From Clostridia bacterium (lineage in GTDB: Bacteria; Bacillota; Clostridia; Oscillospirales; CAG-272), in contig JAFUQP010000008.1 in NCBI GenBank assembly GCA_017472305.1, positions 1 to 64,000 on the forward strand: a DNA stretch of 64,000 nt, written 5' to 3'. Below the pieces are notes generated by a model. It searched no databases. It had not been told where the DNA came from and was given only the letters and a program-made list of their open reading frames with translations. Of the stretch, positions 48,685 through 58,600 are shown piece after piece. The number at the start of each line of letters is the position of its first letter. Positions within the stretch are counted from its first letter, which is position 1. Both the position numbers and the translations under genes were made by a program.

Positions 48685-48855
48685 ATGATGGGAAACTTTA
48701 CCTTTGACCCTATGCAGTTCGTAACCAACCTTAAGTGGATGGGAATAGGAATGCTCGGTGTATTTATGATTGTCGGAATTATTATGGGCTCCACCTATCT
48801 TATCGGTTATCTGACAAGTCGGATATCGGTGAAAAAGGATAACTCCGAGGAGTAA
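48685..48855 (+). CDS. Na+-decarboxylase gamma-like small membrane subunit
   Basis: 56-aa protein starting MMGNFTFDPMQFVTNLKWMG after AGGAAAGGAG. One hydrophobic span (MGIGMLGVFMIVGIIMGSTY), then LIGYLTSRISVKKDNSEE. Size and position right after oadB match OadG/gamma or a comparable accessory subunit. Too short for routine gene calling. Confidence 0.7.
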   Translation: MMGNFTFDPMQFVTNLKWMGIGMLGVFMIVGIIMGSTYLIGYLTSRISVKKDNSEE

Positions 48856-48879
48856 TTATCTCCAAAAAAACCAACAAAA

Positions 48880-48912
48880 AATGCTGACTCATTTTTTGAG
48901 TCAGCATTTTTT
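48880..48912 (+). terminator. Terminator of oadB/gamma
   Basis: AATGCTGACTCA, TTTTT loop, TGAGTCAGCATT, then TTTT. Confidence 0.85.
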
Positions 48913-48995
48913 ATACTCTTGTGTCAAATTATGCAAACTTTAATTTACATATTCAGCGGTTTTGCGGGGGGCAAATTAAATTCCAAAGCCCGAAT

Positions 48996-50411
48996 TTATT
49001 TAATGCATTCGAGCTTGATTGTGTTGGTGCTGCCTGCCTTGCCGCCAATCTGACCTCCGGTGATAACTACGTTGTCACCCTTGCAAAGGCGCAGAGCCTC
49101 CTTTGCCTTCCTCAAGGCGTTATAGAACATTACCTCCATAGATTCGTATTCCTCCGACATAATCGGAGTAACACCCCAGGAGAGGTTGAGCTTTCTCCAT
49201 GCTCGCTCGTCTGTGGTGATACCGATAATATCAACGGGACAACGGAAGCGGCTGACCATTCTTGCTGTCTTACCGCTTAAGGAGTTAACTACAATAGATT
49301 TTGCGTTAACGTCAATAGCCATAGCGCAGGTCGCGTGCGAAACGGCGTCGGCGTTGTTTCTGATTCTGAACTCGGTTGTCCTGAACCACTCGCCATAGTC
49401 AATTCCGCGCTCGGTGAACTCACAAATATCCGACATAAATCTCACCGCCTCCGCAGGATGCTCGCCCGCCGCGGTCTCTCCCGAGAGCATAACCGCCGAG
49501 GAGCCGTCGTAAACCGCGTTAGCAACGTCTGAAATCTCGGCTCTTGTGGGTCTCGGATTATGAATCATAGACTCAAGCATCTCGGTTGCGGTAATAACGC
49601 GCTTGCCGAGGAGTCGGCACTTCTTGATAAGGTACTTCTGAATTGCAGGCACCTCAACGAAGGGAATTTCAACACCGAGGTCGCCTCTGGCAACCATAAT
49701 TCCGTCGGCAACCTTGCAGATGTCGTCGATGTTGTCAACTCCCGCACGGTTTTCAATCTTTGCAATGACGTCGATATCCTCGCCGCCGTTCGCATCAAGG
49801 AACTCTCTTATCGAGCGTATATCAGCCTCGCAGGAAACGAAGGATGCAGCCACGAAGTCACAGCCCTCCTCAATACCGAGAAGCAGGTCTGCCTTGTCTG
49901 CCTCGGAGAGAAATTCACCCCCGAGGGTCTTGTTCGGGAAGTTCATGCTCTTTCTGTCGGAGAGCACACCGCCCGAGATTACCTCGCATACAGCCTCGCT
50001 TGCGCGCAGCTCGCGCACCTCGAAGATAATCAGTCCGTTGTTAAGGAGAATTCTGTCACCGACGGTAAGCTCCTCGACGAGATTTTTGTAGGAAACCGAA
50101 ACACGGCTCTCGTCACCTACAACGTCCTCGGTTGTAAAGATAAAGCTGTCGCCGTCATTCAGCGTGATTTTCTTATCCTTGAAGGTTCCTATTCTGTATT
50201 CCGGGCCCTTCGTGTCGAGCATTACAGCGATAGGAAGCCCAAGCTTCTCGCGCACTCTCTTTATGAGAGCGAATTTTTCACGGTGCTCGTCGTGTGTTCC
50301 GTGCGAGAAGTTCAGCCTCGCGACGTTCATGCCGGCGCGGCACATTCTGATGAGGGTGTCCTCGCTGTCCGAGGCGGGACCGATGGTGCAGATGATTTTG
50401 GTTTTACGCAT
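48996..50411 (-). CDS. pyk: Pyruvate kinase
   Basis: 471-aa glycolytic enzyme (phosphoenolpyruvate + ADP to pyruvate + ATP). TKIICTIGPASDSEDTLIRM, MNVARLNFSHGTHDEHREK, the signature IDVIAKIENRAGVDNIDDIC, GIMVARGDLGVEIPFVEVPA and TATEMLESMIHNPRPTRAEI. Length (~470) is the short bacterial form without the extra C-terminal PEP-utiliser domain. GAAAGGC precedes the start. Followed by no clear operon partner. Confidence 0.96.
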   Translation of the reverse strand: MRKTKIICTIGPASDSEDTLIRMCRAGMNVARLNFSHGTHDEHREKFALIKRVREKLGLPIAVMLDTKGPEYRIGTFKDKKITLNDGDSFIFTTEDVVGDESRVSVSYKNLVEELTVGDRILLNNGLIIFEVRELRASEAVCEVISGGVLSDRKSMNFPNKTLGGEFLSEADKADLLLGIEEGCDFVAASFVSCEADIRSIREFLDANGGEDIDVIAKIENRAGVDNIDDICKVADGIMVARGDLGVEIPFVEVPAIQKYLIKKCRLLGKRVITATEMLESMIHNPRPTRAEISDVANAVYDGSSAVMLSGETAAGEHPAEAVRFMSDICEFTERGIDYGEWFRTTEFRIRNNADAVSHATCAMAIDVNAKSIVVNSLSGKTARMVSRFRCPVDIIGITTDERAWRKLNLSWGVTPIMSEEYESMEVMFYNALRKAKEALRLCKGDNVVITGGQIGGKAGSTNTIKLECIK

Positions 50412-50452
50412 ATATTTTGCCTTTCGTTTTATGTATCCTTTTTATTCGTCGG

Positions 50453-51160
50453 TTATTCGGCGCTTTGCATTCTGTATCCTACGCCAAGCTCGTTGACGAT
50501 GTATTTGTTGTCCCCCGGCTTGATACCCAGCTTACGTCTGATGTTAGCCATATTGACCTGTAGCTTTTTCGTTCCGCCGATGTCGTTTGCTCCCCATACC
50601 GCCTTGATAATAGAGGAGTATGTCATAACCTTTCCGAGATGCTCCGAGAGCAGCGCGATTATATTATACTCCGTTTGGGTAAGCTTTATTTCCTCACCGC
50701 GCATAAAGAATCTTCTGGCGTCGTAATCGATAAGAAGGTCGTCAAGCTCGAATTTGCCCGAAAGCACACCCTCCTCGGCGCGGGGCAGGGAGTTGCGAAG
50801 CGCGCTTCTGACCCTCGCCATAAGCTCCGCCGAGCCGAAGGGCTTTGTAATGTAGTCGTTTGCGCCGTGGTCGAGCGCGTACACCTTGTCAAGCTCGTCC
50901 GAACGCGCCGAGAGAATTATGATGGGCGAAGCGCTCTTTTGTCTGACCTCGGAAAGAAGCTCCAGTCCGTCCCTGTCGGGAAGACCCAAATCAAGTATCG
51001 TGAGGTCGGGATTGTATGACGAAAACATCAGGAGCCCTGAGGAGCAGGAATCTGCAAGCAGAGCCTGATATCCTGCCGCTTCAAGCATTGTAGCGATAAA
51101 GGAGCGAATGTTCGTGTCGTCCTCTACTATAAGGATTTTATATTTGTTACTGCAATTCAT
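50453..51160 (-). CDS. kdpE: KdpE-like response regulator
   Basis: 235-aa OmpR/PhoB-type regulator. Receiver domain residues ~1-120 with IVEDDTNIRSFIATMLEAAG (acidic pocket) and phosphoacceptor Asp in LTILDLGLPDRDGLELL, plus Lys in ITKPFGSAELMARV; winged helix ~135-230 (LTQTEYNIIALLSEHLGKVM, LGIKPGDNKYIVNELGVGYR). The wHTH closely follows KdpE. Overlaps the kinase gene by 14 bp. Confidence 0.9.
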   Translation of the reverse strand: MNCSNKYKILIVEDDTNIRSFIATMLEAAGYQALLADSCSSGLLMFSSYNPDLTILDLGLPDRDGLELLSEVRQKSASPIIILSARSDELDKVYALDHGANDYITKPFGSAELMARVRSALRNSLPRAEEGVLSGKFELDDLLIDYDARRFFMRGEEIKLTQTEYNIIALLSEHLGKVMTYSSIIKAVWGANDIGGTKKLQVNMANIRRKLGIKPGDNKYIVNELGVGYRMQSAE

Positions 51161-52190
51161 AGCTTGCCCCCTCCAAGGAGAAAGAAAATTCTGTGCCGTA
51201 CGGCGAGAGCTGTGTGACGGTTATTCTTCCGCCGTGTACCCTTACAATACTCTCGCAAACCGAAAGCCCGATGCCCATTCCGCGCCCCTCGGAGTCGCCC
51301 TTGCCGAGCCTGCCGGTAAATAGCTCGGGAATAAGCTCGGGGGAAATACCCGCGCCGTCGTCCCTTACAGAGAATTTTGCATACTCGCCCTCAGGATTTG
51401 CCGACAGCTCTATTTTCGTGAAGCCCTTCGCGTGCTGAACGGCGTTTTCAAGCAGATTTATCAGCACCTGCTCAATAAGCAGAGCGTCCATAGGAACGAG
51501 CAAAAGCCCGTCGGGAATGTTGACCGATATTTTGACGTCGGGATATCTTCTGTTTAGCTTTGCAATAACAGAATCAAAGAGGTCGAAAACCGCCGTAGGC
51601 ATCTTGTTAATTTTAACGCTTCCGCCGTCGAGCCTCGTTACTGACAGGAGATTTTCAACCATACGAAGCAGCGACTCCGAGTCCTCGGTAATTCCGCGAA
51701 GCATAGAGCAAATCTGCTCGTCCGAGAGTGCCTGGTAGTTATCGAGCAGTGTTGTAGCCGAGCCGTATATCGCAGTAAGGGGCGTACGCAGGTCGTGCGA
51801 TACCGCGCGGAGAAGATTTGCACGCATTTTTTCGCGCTCTCCCTCGCGTTTTATCAACTCAGTGCGCTTGATTTGAGTTGTAAGCGTGCTTGTAAGAAGC
51901 GCGACAGTTGTGAAAATCAGTGCCGAAACGATGTTTTCGGGAAGCGTGAAATTGAAGTGGAAGAACGGATAGGTGAAGGCAAAATTAACGATAAGCATAC
52001 TGACTGCCGCCGAGATAAATCCCCAAAGGTAGCCGTCAGTCAGGAAGGATACAAGGAACACCGCGAACACGAACAGCGCCGAAACCGCGTCGCCCGAGGA
52101 TAAGAGATAGGATAAGACAAGGCTTACAATAAACACCGCGAACATAATCGCAAGCGTAACCGCACCGTCTCGCAAGGCTCTCCTTTTCAT
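51147..52190 (-). CDS. KdpD-like histidine kinase lacking the USP/sensor N-terminus
   Basis: 347 aa from ATG 52190 (GGAGG 4 nt upstream; 13 more codons are open). Four spans resembling DUF4118 (FIVSLVLSYLLSSGDAVSAL, FLTDGYLWGFISAAVSMLIV), HisKA with RAVSHDLRTPLTAIYGSATT (His), and HATPase (LLENAVQHAKGFTKIEL, DDGAGISPELIPELF, GMGIGLSVCESIVRVHGGRI). The ~350-residue KdpD sensor and USP part of canonical ~900-aa KdpD is absent. No kdpFABC genes are in this window. Confidence 0.87.
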   Translation of the reverse strand: MKRRALRDGAVTLAIMFAVFIVSLVLSYLLSSGDAVSALFVFAVFLVSFLTDGYLWGFISAAVSMLIVNFAFTYPFFHFNFTLPENIVSALIFTTVALLTSTLTTQIKRTELIKREGEREKMRANLLRAVSHDLRTPLTAIYGSATTLLDNYQALSDEQICSMLRGITEDSESLLRMVENLLSVTRLDGGSVKINKMPTAVFDLFDSVIAKLNRRYPDVKISVNIPDGLLLVPMDALLIEQVLINLLENAVQHAKGFTKIELSANPEGEYAKFSVRDDGAGISPELIPELFTGRLGKGDSEGRGMGIGLSVCESIVRVHGGRITVTQLSPYGTEFSFSLEGASYELQ

Positions 52191-52546
52191 AATACCTCCA
52201 AAAGCGTAGGTAAAAATTTGAGCTGACAAGAAGAATTTTCAAGGCTTTCGCCCCGCCTCTTGCCCACAATTCCAAATTCTACCCCATTATAAATTATACC
52301 TTAAACATTATAGCCGAGTTCTGCTCCTTTGTCAAGTACGTTTATCCCGTTTCAATTAAAGAGTAAATAATTTATATAAATATGTCTACTTTGTGCAATG
52401 CTCCAAACTTTTTCGTCAAGGTTAACAAATAGCCCGAAAGCCTATTGAAATGGTTAAATTTTTGTGATATTCTAAAGGCGGAATGCAAAGAAAAAAACCA
52501 AAATCAGTGCAACAAAAGTACAAAAAAATGAAAGGATGGATTTACT
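52191..52546. other. Gap with kinase promoter
   Basis: Minus-strand promoter TTGACA (52330-52335), 17-bp spacer, TATAAT (52307-52312) for the kinase-regulator pair. The AT-rich remainder (52350-52546) holds the leader of the 49-aa peptide gene; I see no clear promoter or structured RNA there. Confidence 0.55.
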
Positions 52547-52696
52547 ATGAAGCGCAATTATTACGAAAAAGCAGAGCTCGAGCTTATCAGATTCGATACC
52601 GCTGATATCGTAACTACCTCGGGCGGCGAAGATGAAAGCAGCGACGCAATGTCTACCGGCGGAGCACTTGACGGAAACTTCGTACCTCTTGGCTAA
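52547..52696 (+). CDS. 49-aa small acidic peptide (IVTTSG type)
   Basis: Starts MKRNYYEKAELELIRFDTAD after AAAGGATGG; continues with IVTTSGGEDESS and ends GNFVPLG. No signal peptide or membrane span. The layout is a basic start, a K/E-rich leader (KAELELIRFDTADIVTTSGG), and a short variable acidic tail. It occurs as a widespread small-protein family in gut Clostridia, but I know no function; a precursor peptide is conceivable, with no maturation gene nearby. It is followed 31 bp later by the secreted 506-aa gene. Confidence 0.65.
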   Translation: MKRNYYEKAELELIRFDTADIVTTSGGEDESSDAMSTGGALDGNFVPLG

Positions 52697-52727
52697 TCAA
52701 AAAGATTTTTATGAAAGGAACAGAACA

Positions 52728-54248
52728 ATGAAAAACACAAAGATTTCAAGAATACTCGTAATCGTTCTTTCTCTCGTGCTTCTTCTCGGGGCAACCGTTG
52801 GAATTATGGCAAGTGCAGAAGAGGACAATGCCGTAGGTATTAAGGCGGCATCTGTAATCCATAATGATAAGGTAGCACTTGTGTTTGCTATCGACGTATC
52901 GAACGACGCTATTCCCCAGGACCTTAAGGTTGAATACAAGTGGGGCACCGACGGCGAGTGGAAGCCCGCAGGCAAGCGCGCAGAGGTTTACAACGTATAT
53001 GACGACGAGGGTGTTGAGATAATTTCCACCCATCCTCTGTATGCAACAAACGGCGTAGCAGCACAGGATTACACCGACGTAGTTTACGTAAGAGCATACA
53101 CAGGCGAAACCGCAAGCGAGTCGAAGATGGTATCCTTCAGCGTAATGGAGTTCCTCTACACCAAGCTTTATAAGGACGGATATATCAACAACTGGAATCC
53201 CGAGCATCAGGGCAAGGCTGACAGAGACCTTTATCTTGCAATGGTAAATTATGCCGAGAAGGCACAGATATCAATTGATAAGTTCAGAGGTGAAGAGGAT
53301 GTAACGGGGAAGCTTATCACCGACTATAACCTTATTACTGTAAAGGAAGGTAGTGTTGGTAACACGGGCAAGGAAACTGTAGTTGACAATACAACAGTAG
53401 GCTTTATTCCCGTCTATAGCGGTGAGGTTCCCACAGGCGACGTTATTATTTGGAACGTTACCGTATACAATGACGACGGCACGAGTGTTACCTCAAGCTT
53501 TGAGGACGGCCTCGAGATACCTGTAACAGGACATATTGTATGTGTACCCAGCATATATACTCCCTCTACTTACGTAAAGGGAAGCGGTTATTACTACACC
53601 GCAACAGGCGAAACAATTGAGGATGAGAACGGTGACGAAATTACTCTTCCTAATATACCCGGCGACAGAAACGGCTTCCAAAACTCTGAAACGACTGCAC
53701 TCGGAAGTGTAGTAGCCGACGGTGACGATAAGTACGCATTTGTAACCGGAACAACCGGATATTTCAACATTGCTAGCACCGCACCCGGAACCGATTTGGG
53801 ATACAAGGTAAGCATACTTGAATTTGACGCTAAATTCGAAAATATGCCCGCGAACACATGCGGTATCTTCGGTCTTTACGACAGAGTAGGCGGTTATCGC
53901 GATACTCTCTATATAAATGCCACAAGCGGAAAGGTTTCTGTTGGCTCAGGTTATATCATTAACGGAAGCCTCGAGGTTAACCAAGGCGAATGGCATAACT
54001 GGAGATTCGTTACAGCATATATGGATAAGGGCGACGGAACCTATGACGTTGTTTCTAAGATCTACATCGACAACGTATGGCAGTGTGACGTATACGGTGA
54101 CGGCAGTGCGGCAAACACTAACGTAGACAAGGCAGGATACATCCGTATTCACAATGCTGACAGAAAGTTTGATCTTTCCGTTGATAACATTTATACCGGA
54201 TATTCGACCGAGACTCTTGTTCTTGGCGACCCTGCTAACGCACAATAA
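52728..54248 (+). CDS. 506-aa secreted protein with LamG-like domain
   Basis: ATG 52728 follows AAAGGAAC. Signal peptide MKNTKISRILVIVLSLVLLL...GIMASAEE. N-terminal ~200 residues are beta-rich and Asp/Glu-rich. The C-terminal ~190 residues form a LamG/concanavalin-type domain: LDEFDAKFENMPAN-like strand, GEWHNWRFVTAYMDKGDG, IYIDNVWQCDVYG, DLSVDNIYTGYSTE. The same signature repeats five times in the 1795-aa protein. No sortase motif. Probably cell-surface or secreted glycan binding. Confidence 0.7.
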   Translation: MKNTKISRILVIVLSLVLLLGATVGIMASAEEDNAVGIKAASVIHNDKVALVFAIDVSNDAIPQDLKVEYKWGTDGEWKPAGKRAEVYNVYDDEGVEIISTHPLYATNGVAAQDYTDVVYVRAYTGETASESKMVSFSVMEFLYTKLYKDGYINNWNPEHQGKADRDLYLAMVNYAEKAQISIDKFRGEEDVTGKLITDYNLITVKEGSVGNTGKETVVDNTTVGFIPVYSGEVPTGDVIIWNVTVYNDDGTSVTSSFEDGLEIPVTGHIVCVPSIYTPSTYVKGSGYYYTATGETIEDENGDEITLPNIPGDRNGFQNSETTALGSVVADGDDKYAFVTGTTGYFNIASTAPGTDLGYKVSILEFDAKFENMPANTCGIFGLYDRVGGYRDTLYINATSGKVSVGSGYIINGSLEVNQGEWHNWRFVTAYMDKGDGTYDVVSKIYIDNVWQCDVYGDGSAANTNVDKAGYIRIHNADRKFDLSVDNIYTGYSTETLVLGDPANAQ

Positions 54249-54334
54249 ACACCGCATCTTCAGCCTCGCGGCAAATGCTGAGCCGCGGGGCTGATATAGT
54301 ATACCGAGCCGTGAAAGGACGGTTAAATGTAAAT

Positions 54335-55663
54335 ATGAGTAGTCAAAAATCAGTCACTAAAGAAAGAATAATCAACGGAATAATATCGAGAACAGCAATG
54401 AGACAGGAATATTTTAAGGAAGCAGTTACCAAGATAGGAAAGGATGCCGTGGCAGAGCTTGAGGCTCTTTACGACATATACGACGAGCGCCTCTATATAT
54501 GGATGGCAACGCTTTGGGAGCCCGAGATAGGCGGCTTCTATTTTTCAACGAGCGGAAAGGAAACCGACGGATTTCTTCCGGATATTGAGTCCACGGTGCA
54601 GATACTCCGCTGCTTACAGACCTCAGGGCTAACATGTGGCAAACCATACGAGGAGGCGGTCCCGCCTTTTATGAGAGCGAAGCTGGTTAACTTTGCTAAA
54701 TCCCTACAGGATAAAAACGGATATTTCTATCATCCCCAGTGGGGCAAGAATATTATCACTCCCCGTCGCGGAAGAGATTTAAGGTGGGCAACCGATATGC
54801 TGAACCATTTCGGAGAGAAGCCGTATTATCCAACCCCGATAGAGAGAATAAACGATAAGAAATCCGACGCTCTCCCCGAATGGCTGCAGAGCCTTGATGC
54901 CTGGAAAAAGTATCTTGACAGCTTTGATATGAAGACCAAGTCCTATTGGTCATCTAATATGCTCTCCTCGCAAACCTTCCAGATTAAGGCAGCGGGAGAG
55001 GAATACGTTGACTACCTTTTTAAGTGGCTTGCGGAAAATCAAAGAAGCGATAACGGACTTTGGGAGCCTCAGGTAAACTATGCCTCCGTCAACGGGCTTA
55101 TGAAGCTCTCGATTATGTACTGTCAGCTTGGAGCGGAGCTTCCGAATGCAGAGCGTGCTGTGCTTTCGGCAATCACCGCGGCACTCTCAAACGAGAAAAT
55201 TGTATTCTGCTGTCAGTTCTATAATCCTCTCGAGTGTATGGGTAACGTGCTTGAGAATATGACAAAGCATGGCACCGCCGAGCGCGCGGAGCAGATTCGC
55301 CGCATAATTATCGAGCGCGCGGCAGAGCTTCTTTCCGTAACGAGAGAAAAGGTGCTTCTTTGCAAGCGCTCCGACGGCTCCTTCTCGTACAATCCTGAGC
55401 CTCGCTCGCGTCTATCGCAAAAGGCGCCCGTCAGCCTCGGACTCGAGGAGGGCGACGTCAACGGCGCGACTATCTGCACTAACGGTATAATAAAGAACGT
55501 CTGCAAGGCGTTTGGCATACCTAAAATCCCCCTTTACTGTAAGGCTGATTCGGAAATATTCTTCGATATGATAGAGAACGCGGTCAAGCCGACCAAAATT
55601 TACGCAAAGCCCGATTGGTTTGACGATGCGATAAATCCCGAAAAGCTTACGGAAAACTATTGA
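54335..55663 (+). CDS. 442-aa alpha/alpha-barrel-like protein, cytoplasmic
   Basis: ATG 54335 chosen; AAAGGACGG lies 13 nt upstream, a somewhat long spacing. Homologous to residues ~190-670 of the 1795-aa protein: YDERLYIWMATLWEPEIGGF, FLPDIESTVQILRCLQTSGL, DKNGYFYHPQWGKNI, RGRDLRWATDMLNHFGEKPY. These motifs suggest a terpenoid-cyclase-like or glycan-lyase-like toroid. No signal peptide. Gap of 13 bp to the next gene. Function unknown. Confidence 0.65.
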   Translation: MSSQKSVTKERIINGIISRTAMRQEYFKEAVTKIGKDAVAELEALYDIYDERLYIWMATLWEPEIGGFYFSTSGKETDGFLPDIESTVQILRCLQTSGLTCGKPYEEAVPPFMRAKLVNFAKSLQDKNGYFYHPQWGKNIITPRRGRDLRWATDMLNHFGEKPYYPTPIERINDKKSDALPEWLQSLDAWKKYLDSFDMKTKSYWSSNMLSSQTFQIKAAGEEYVDYLFKWLAENQRSDNGLWEPQVNYASVNGLMKLSIMYCQLGAELPNAERAVLSAITAALSNEKIVFCCQFYNPLECMGNVLENMTKHGTAERAEQIRRIIIERAAELLSVTREKVLLCKRSDGSFSYNPEPRSRLSQKAPVSLGLEEGDVNGATICTNGIIKNVCKAFGIPKIPLYCKADSEIFFDMIENAVKPTKIYAKPDWFDDAINPEKLTENY

Positions 55664-55676
55664 TTAAGGAAAAAAT

Positions 55677-58600
55677 ATGAAAAAAATACTAACCTTACTA
55701 GCCCTTTTGTTAGCCCTTTCCTTCGCGCTTGTCTCCTGTAAGATAGGTGACGGTGGCGCGGATGACGGTAGCGGCGAAAACTCGGGTAGCAGCGATTCGG
55801 GTAATGCGGGCAACTCGGATAACTCGGGCAACGGCTCGTCCTCGGGAACCCAAACGGTCTCGCTTTCGGTTTGCTACTCACCCGAGATATCGGTTTCTGA
55901 TAGGGAAAAATACAATAACGCTATTCAGGCTGAAACGGGAATAAATCCGACTGTTATTTCAGACCCCAAGAATATTTGTACCGGTACGGTGCTTATCGGC
56001 GATTGTAAAACAACCGTCACCGATAATGCGTCAAGAAGACTTCTTCGCAGCGTCACGGCGGACACGGAGATTTGTCACTGGCTGCTCTATACCGACGGCA
56101 GCTCGGTTGCGATAGCATACGATAACGAGTTTGCTATCGAGGAAGCGCTTGACGAGGTTCTTTCGAGATACACCTCGGGCGGGCTCTTCGACGGCAGAAG
56201 CGGCACGGTTAAGCTCGGCGAGTTCAAAGCGCTTGATTTCCTCGACGCAAAGCGTGACGAGCTTCGCGAGGAATATTACGCCGAGATGTCAAAGATACTC
56301 GACGAGGATACAATGAACTCCGTGCGCGCACTCTACGACCTCTACGGCTCCGAAATTTTTATCTGGTGGGCTAACCTCTACGACCCTGATATTGGCGGCT
56401 TCTATTTTTCAAACTCCGCAAGAGATAATATAGGCTTCCTTCCCGATATCGAGTCAACCGTTCAGCTTCTCAACGGAATGCAGTCGTCAAAGCTGCTTTC
56501 GGCATACGGAAACAGCTACGCGAACGCGCTTCCCGATGACATAAAGGAAAAGCTGATTGCCTTCGCACAGGGACTGCAGTCACCCGACGACGGGTACTTC
56601 TACCATCCGCAGTGGGGCACGGATATTATCAATGCTCGCCGAGGCAGAGACTGTAACTGGGCGACGCAGATGCTTACAAGGCTTGGTGAAAAGCCTCTCT
56701 ACGATGCCGCTGACGGCACAAAGGGCTATAGCCGACTTAACGGCAGTGCCGATGCTGGTGTCGAGGCAGTATCGCTTCGCGGAAGAGTAAGCGGCAAAGG
56801 CGCAGAATACGCCGCCGCTATCCTGGTAAGCTCCTCGGGCAAAAATCTACCCGAGTATCTTCGCTCGCTTTCCGCGTGGAAGAAGTACCTTGAGGACCTC
56901 AAGTTTGAGGTTGACTCATACACCGCGGGCAACGATATTGCCGCGCAGTATAAAACCATAAAAATGGCAGGCGAGGAATTCGTTGATTACACCTTTAAGT
57001 TCCTTGCAGAAAAGCAAAATCCCGAAACGGGACTTTGGGAGTCCGAGCGCGTTGACGGAGATTCCACAAAGCTCCTTTCCTACAACGCAACCAACGGACT
57101 CTTCAAAATCGCGCATTTCTACTATTATTTCGGTGAAACCTTCCCCAATGCCGAGGCGGCATTCAGAAGCAACATAAATATAATTCTTCAAGAGGAGGGA
57201 GCAACTCACGTTTGCTCTGTCTACAACCCTTGGGCAACCTTCAATCTGCTCTTTGAGAGTATAGAGAAGAGCGACGGCGCAGAGCGCGTAAAGGAGCTTC
57301 GTCAGATAGTTCTTGATAACGCGGAGCCTCTCGTGAGAATTACGCTTAAGAAGATTTCAAGACACAAGATGTCTGACGGCGGCTTCGCCTACAGAGGCGA
57401 TGTTCCGCAGCTCACCTCGCAGAAGGCGCTCGTTGCTTGCGCAAGCACACCCGAGAGCGACCTTAACGCAACCGAGATTTCAATGGTTGGTCTTGCAAAC
57501 GCTATGTGCGAGTCGCTCGGATTTGCCGATATTCCGATATTCTCGGCGTATGACGGCGAGTATTACCTTGACCTACTTACCTCAATGGGCACTATTATCA
57601 AAAACGAGGTAGTCTCCCCCGACCCCGAAACCTTCGACACCTACAATAAGTCGGACGGAAACGAGCAGTATGGCTTAACCCTCTCTCCGGCGACCACCGT
57701 AACCACCGAGTGTGCAGACACCACCTACGTTGACGGAGTACATAAATATTATTCGTCCTCAGTAGTTGATGACCCGAAGGCAGAATTGCCGGGCGATAAG
57801 GCTCTTAAGATTACCTCTTATTACGGAAGCCAGGACGACCGCTCGAGTAAGGTTATGTATTCCTTCTATGAAATACAAAATCAGGCGGTAATAGGTAATT
57901 GCTATAAGTTTAGTGTGGACCTTATGTTCAACAAGGCAGACGGAGCAAACTTTATGCAGTTGCTTTTCTGCCGTACTATGGGCGCAGCCTACGATACCGT
58001 TGGATTTGACTTTACGGTATATACCGCCGGTGACGGCGAGCAATATATACGTCTTGGCGACTATAGAGTTGGACTTGACGGTGACAGCGATACAAACCTC
58101 AAGGACGGACTCGCACTCGGTGAGTGGCATAACTTCTACTTTGAGATGTATAAAATCTACGAGCCGGGCGAGAACGGAAAGCAACAGCTTTCTGTTATAA
58201 CCAAGGTGTGGGTTAACGGCGAATACGTAGGTATAAGCGACTCAACGAGAATTGAGTCGGGCGCAATAGTTGAAACCGCAATCGGTGCTGTAAGCTTCTC
58301 CCACTCGCGCGGAAGAAATGTTGAAATGTACGTTGACAACGTTGTAGGCGAGAGAACGAAGGATATCTACAAGGCAGAGTCGCCTCTGTTCCCGGTTGCT
58401 CCCGAAAATATTCCCGAGAGCGTTCCCACACTTTCCGGCGAGCACATCGGCGGAGAATTCTATAACAATCTTTCGAGCGCGGGTAAGCGCTACGGCTACG
58501 ATAATGGTGAGAAGGCACCTGCTGCTAAGAACGGTGTAGAGGCAAAAACCTTTGTCACAGAGGAAAAGTACGTCTACTACTGGCGAAACGGCGCAACCTC

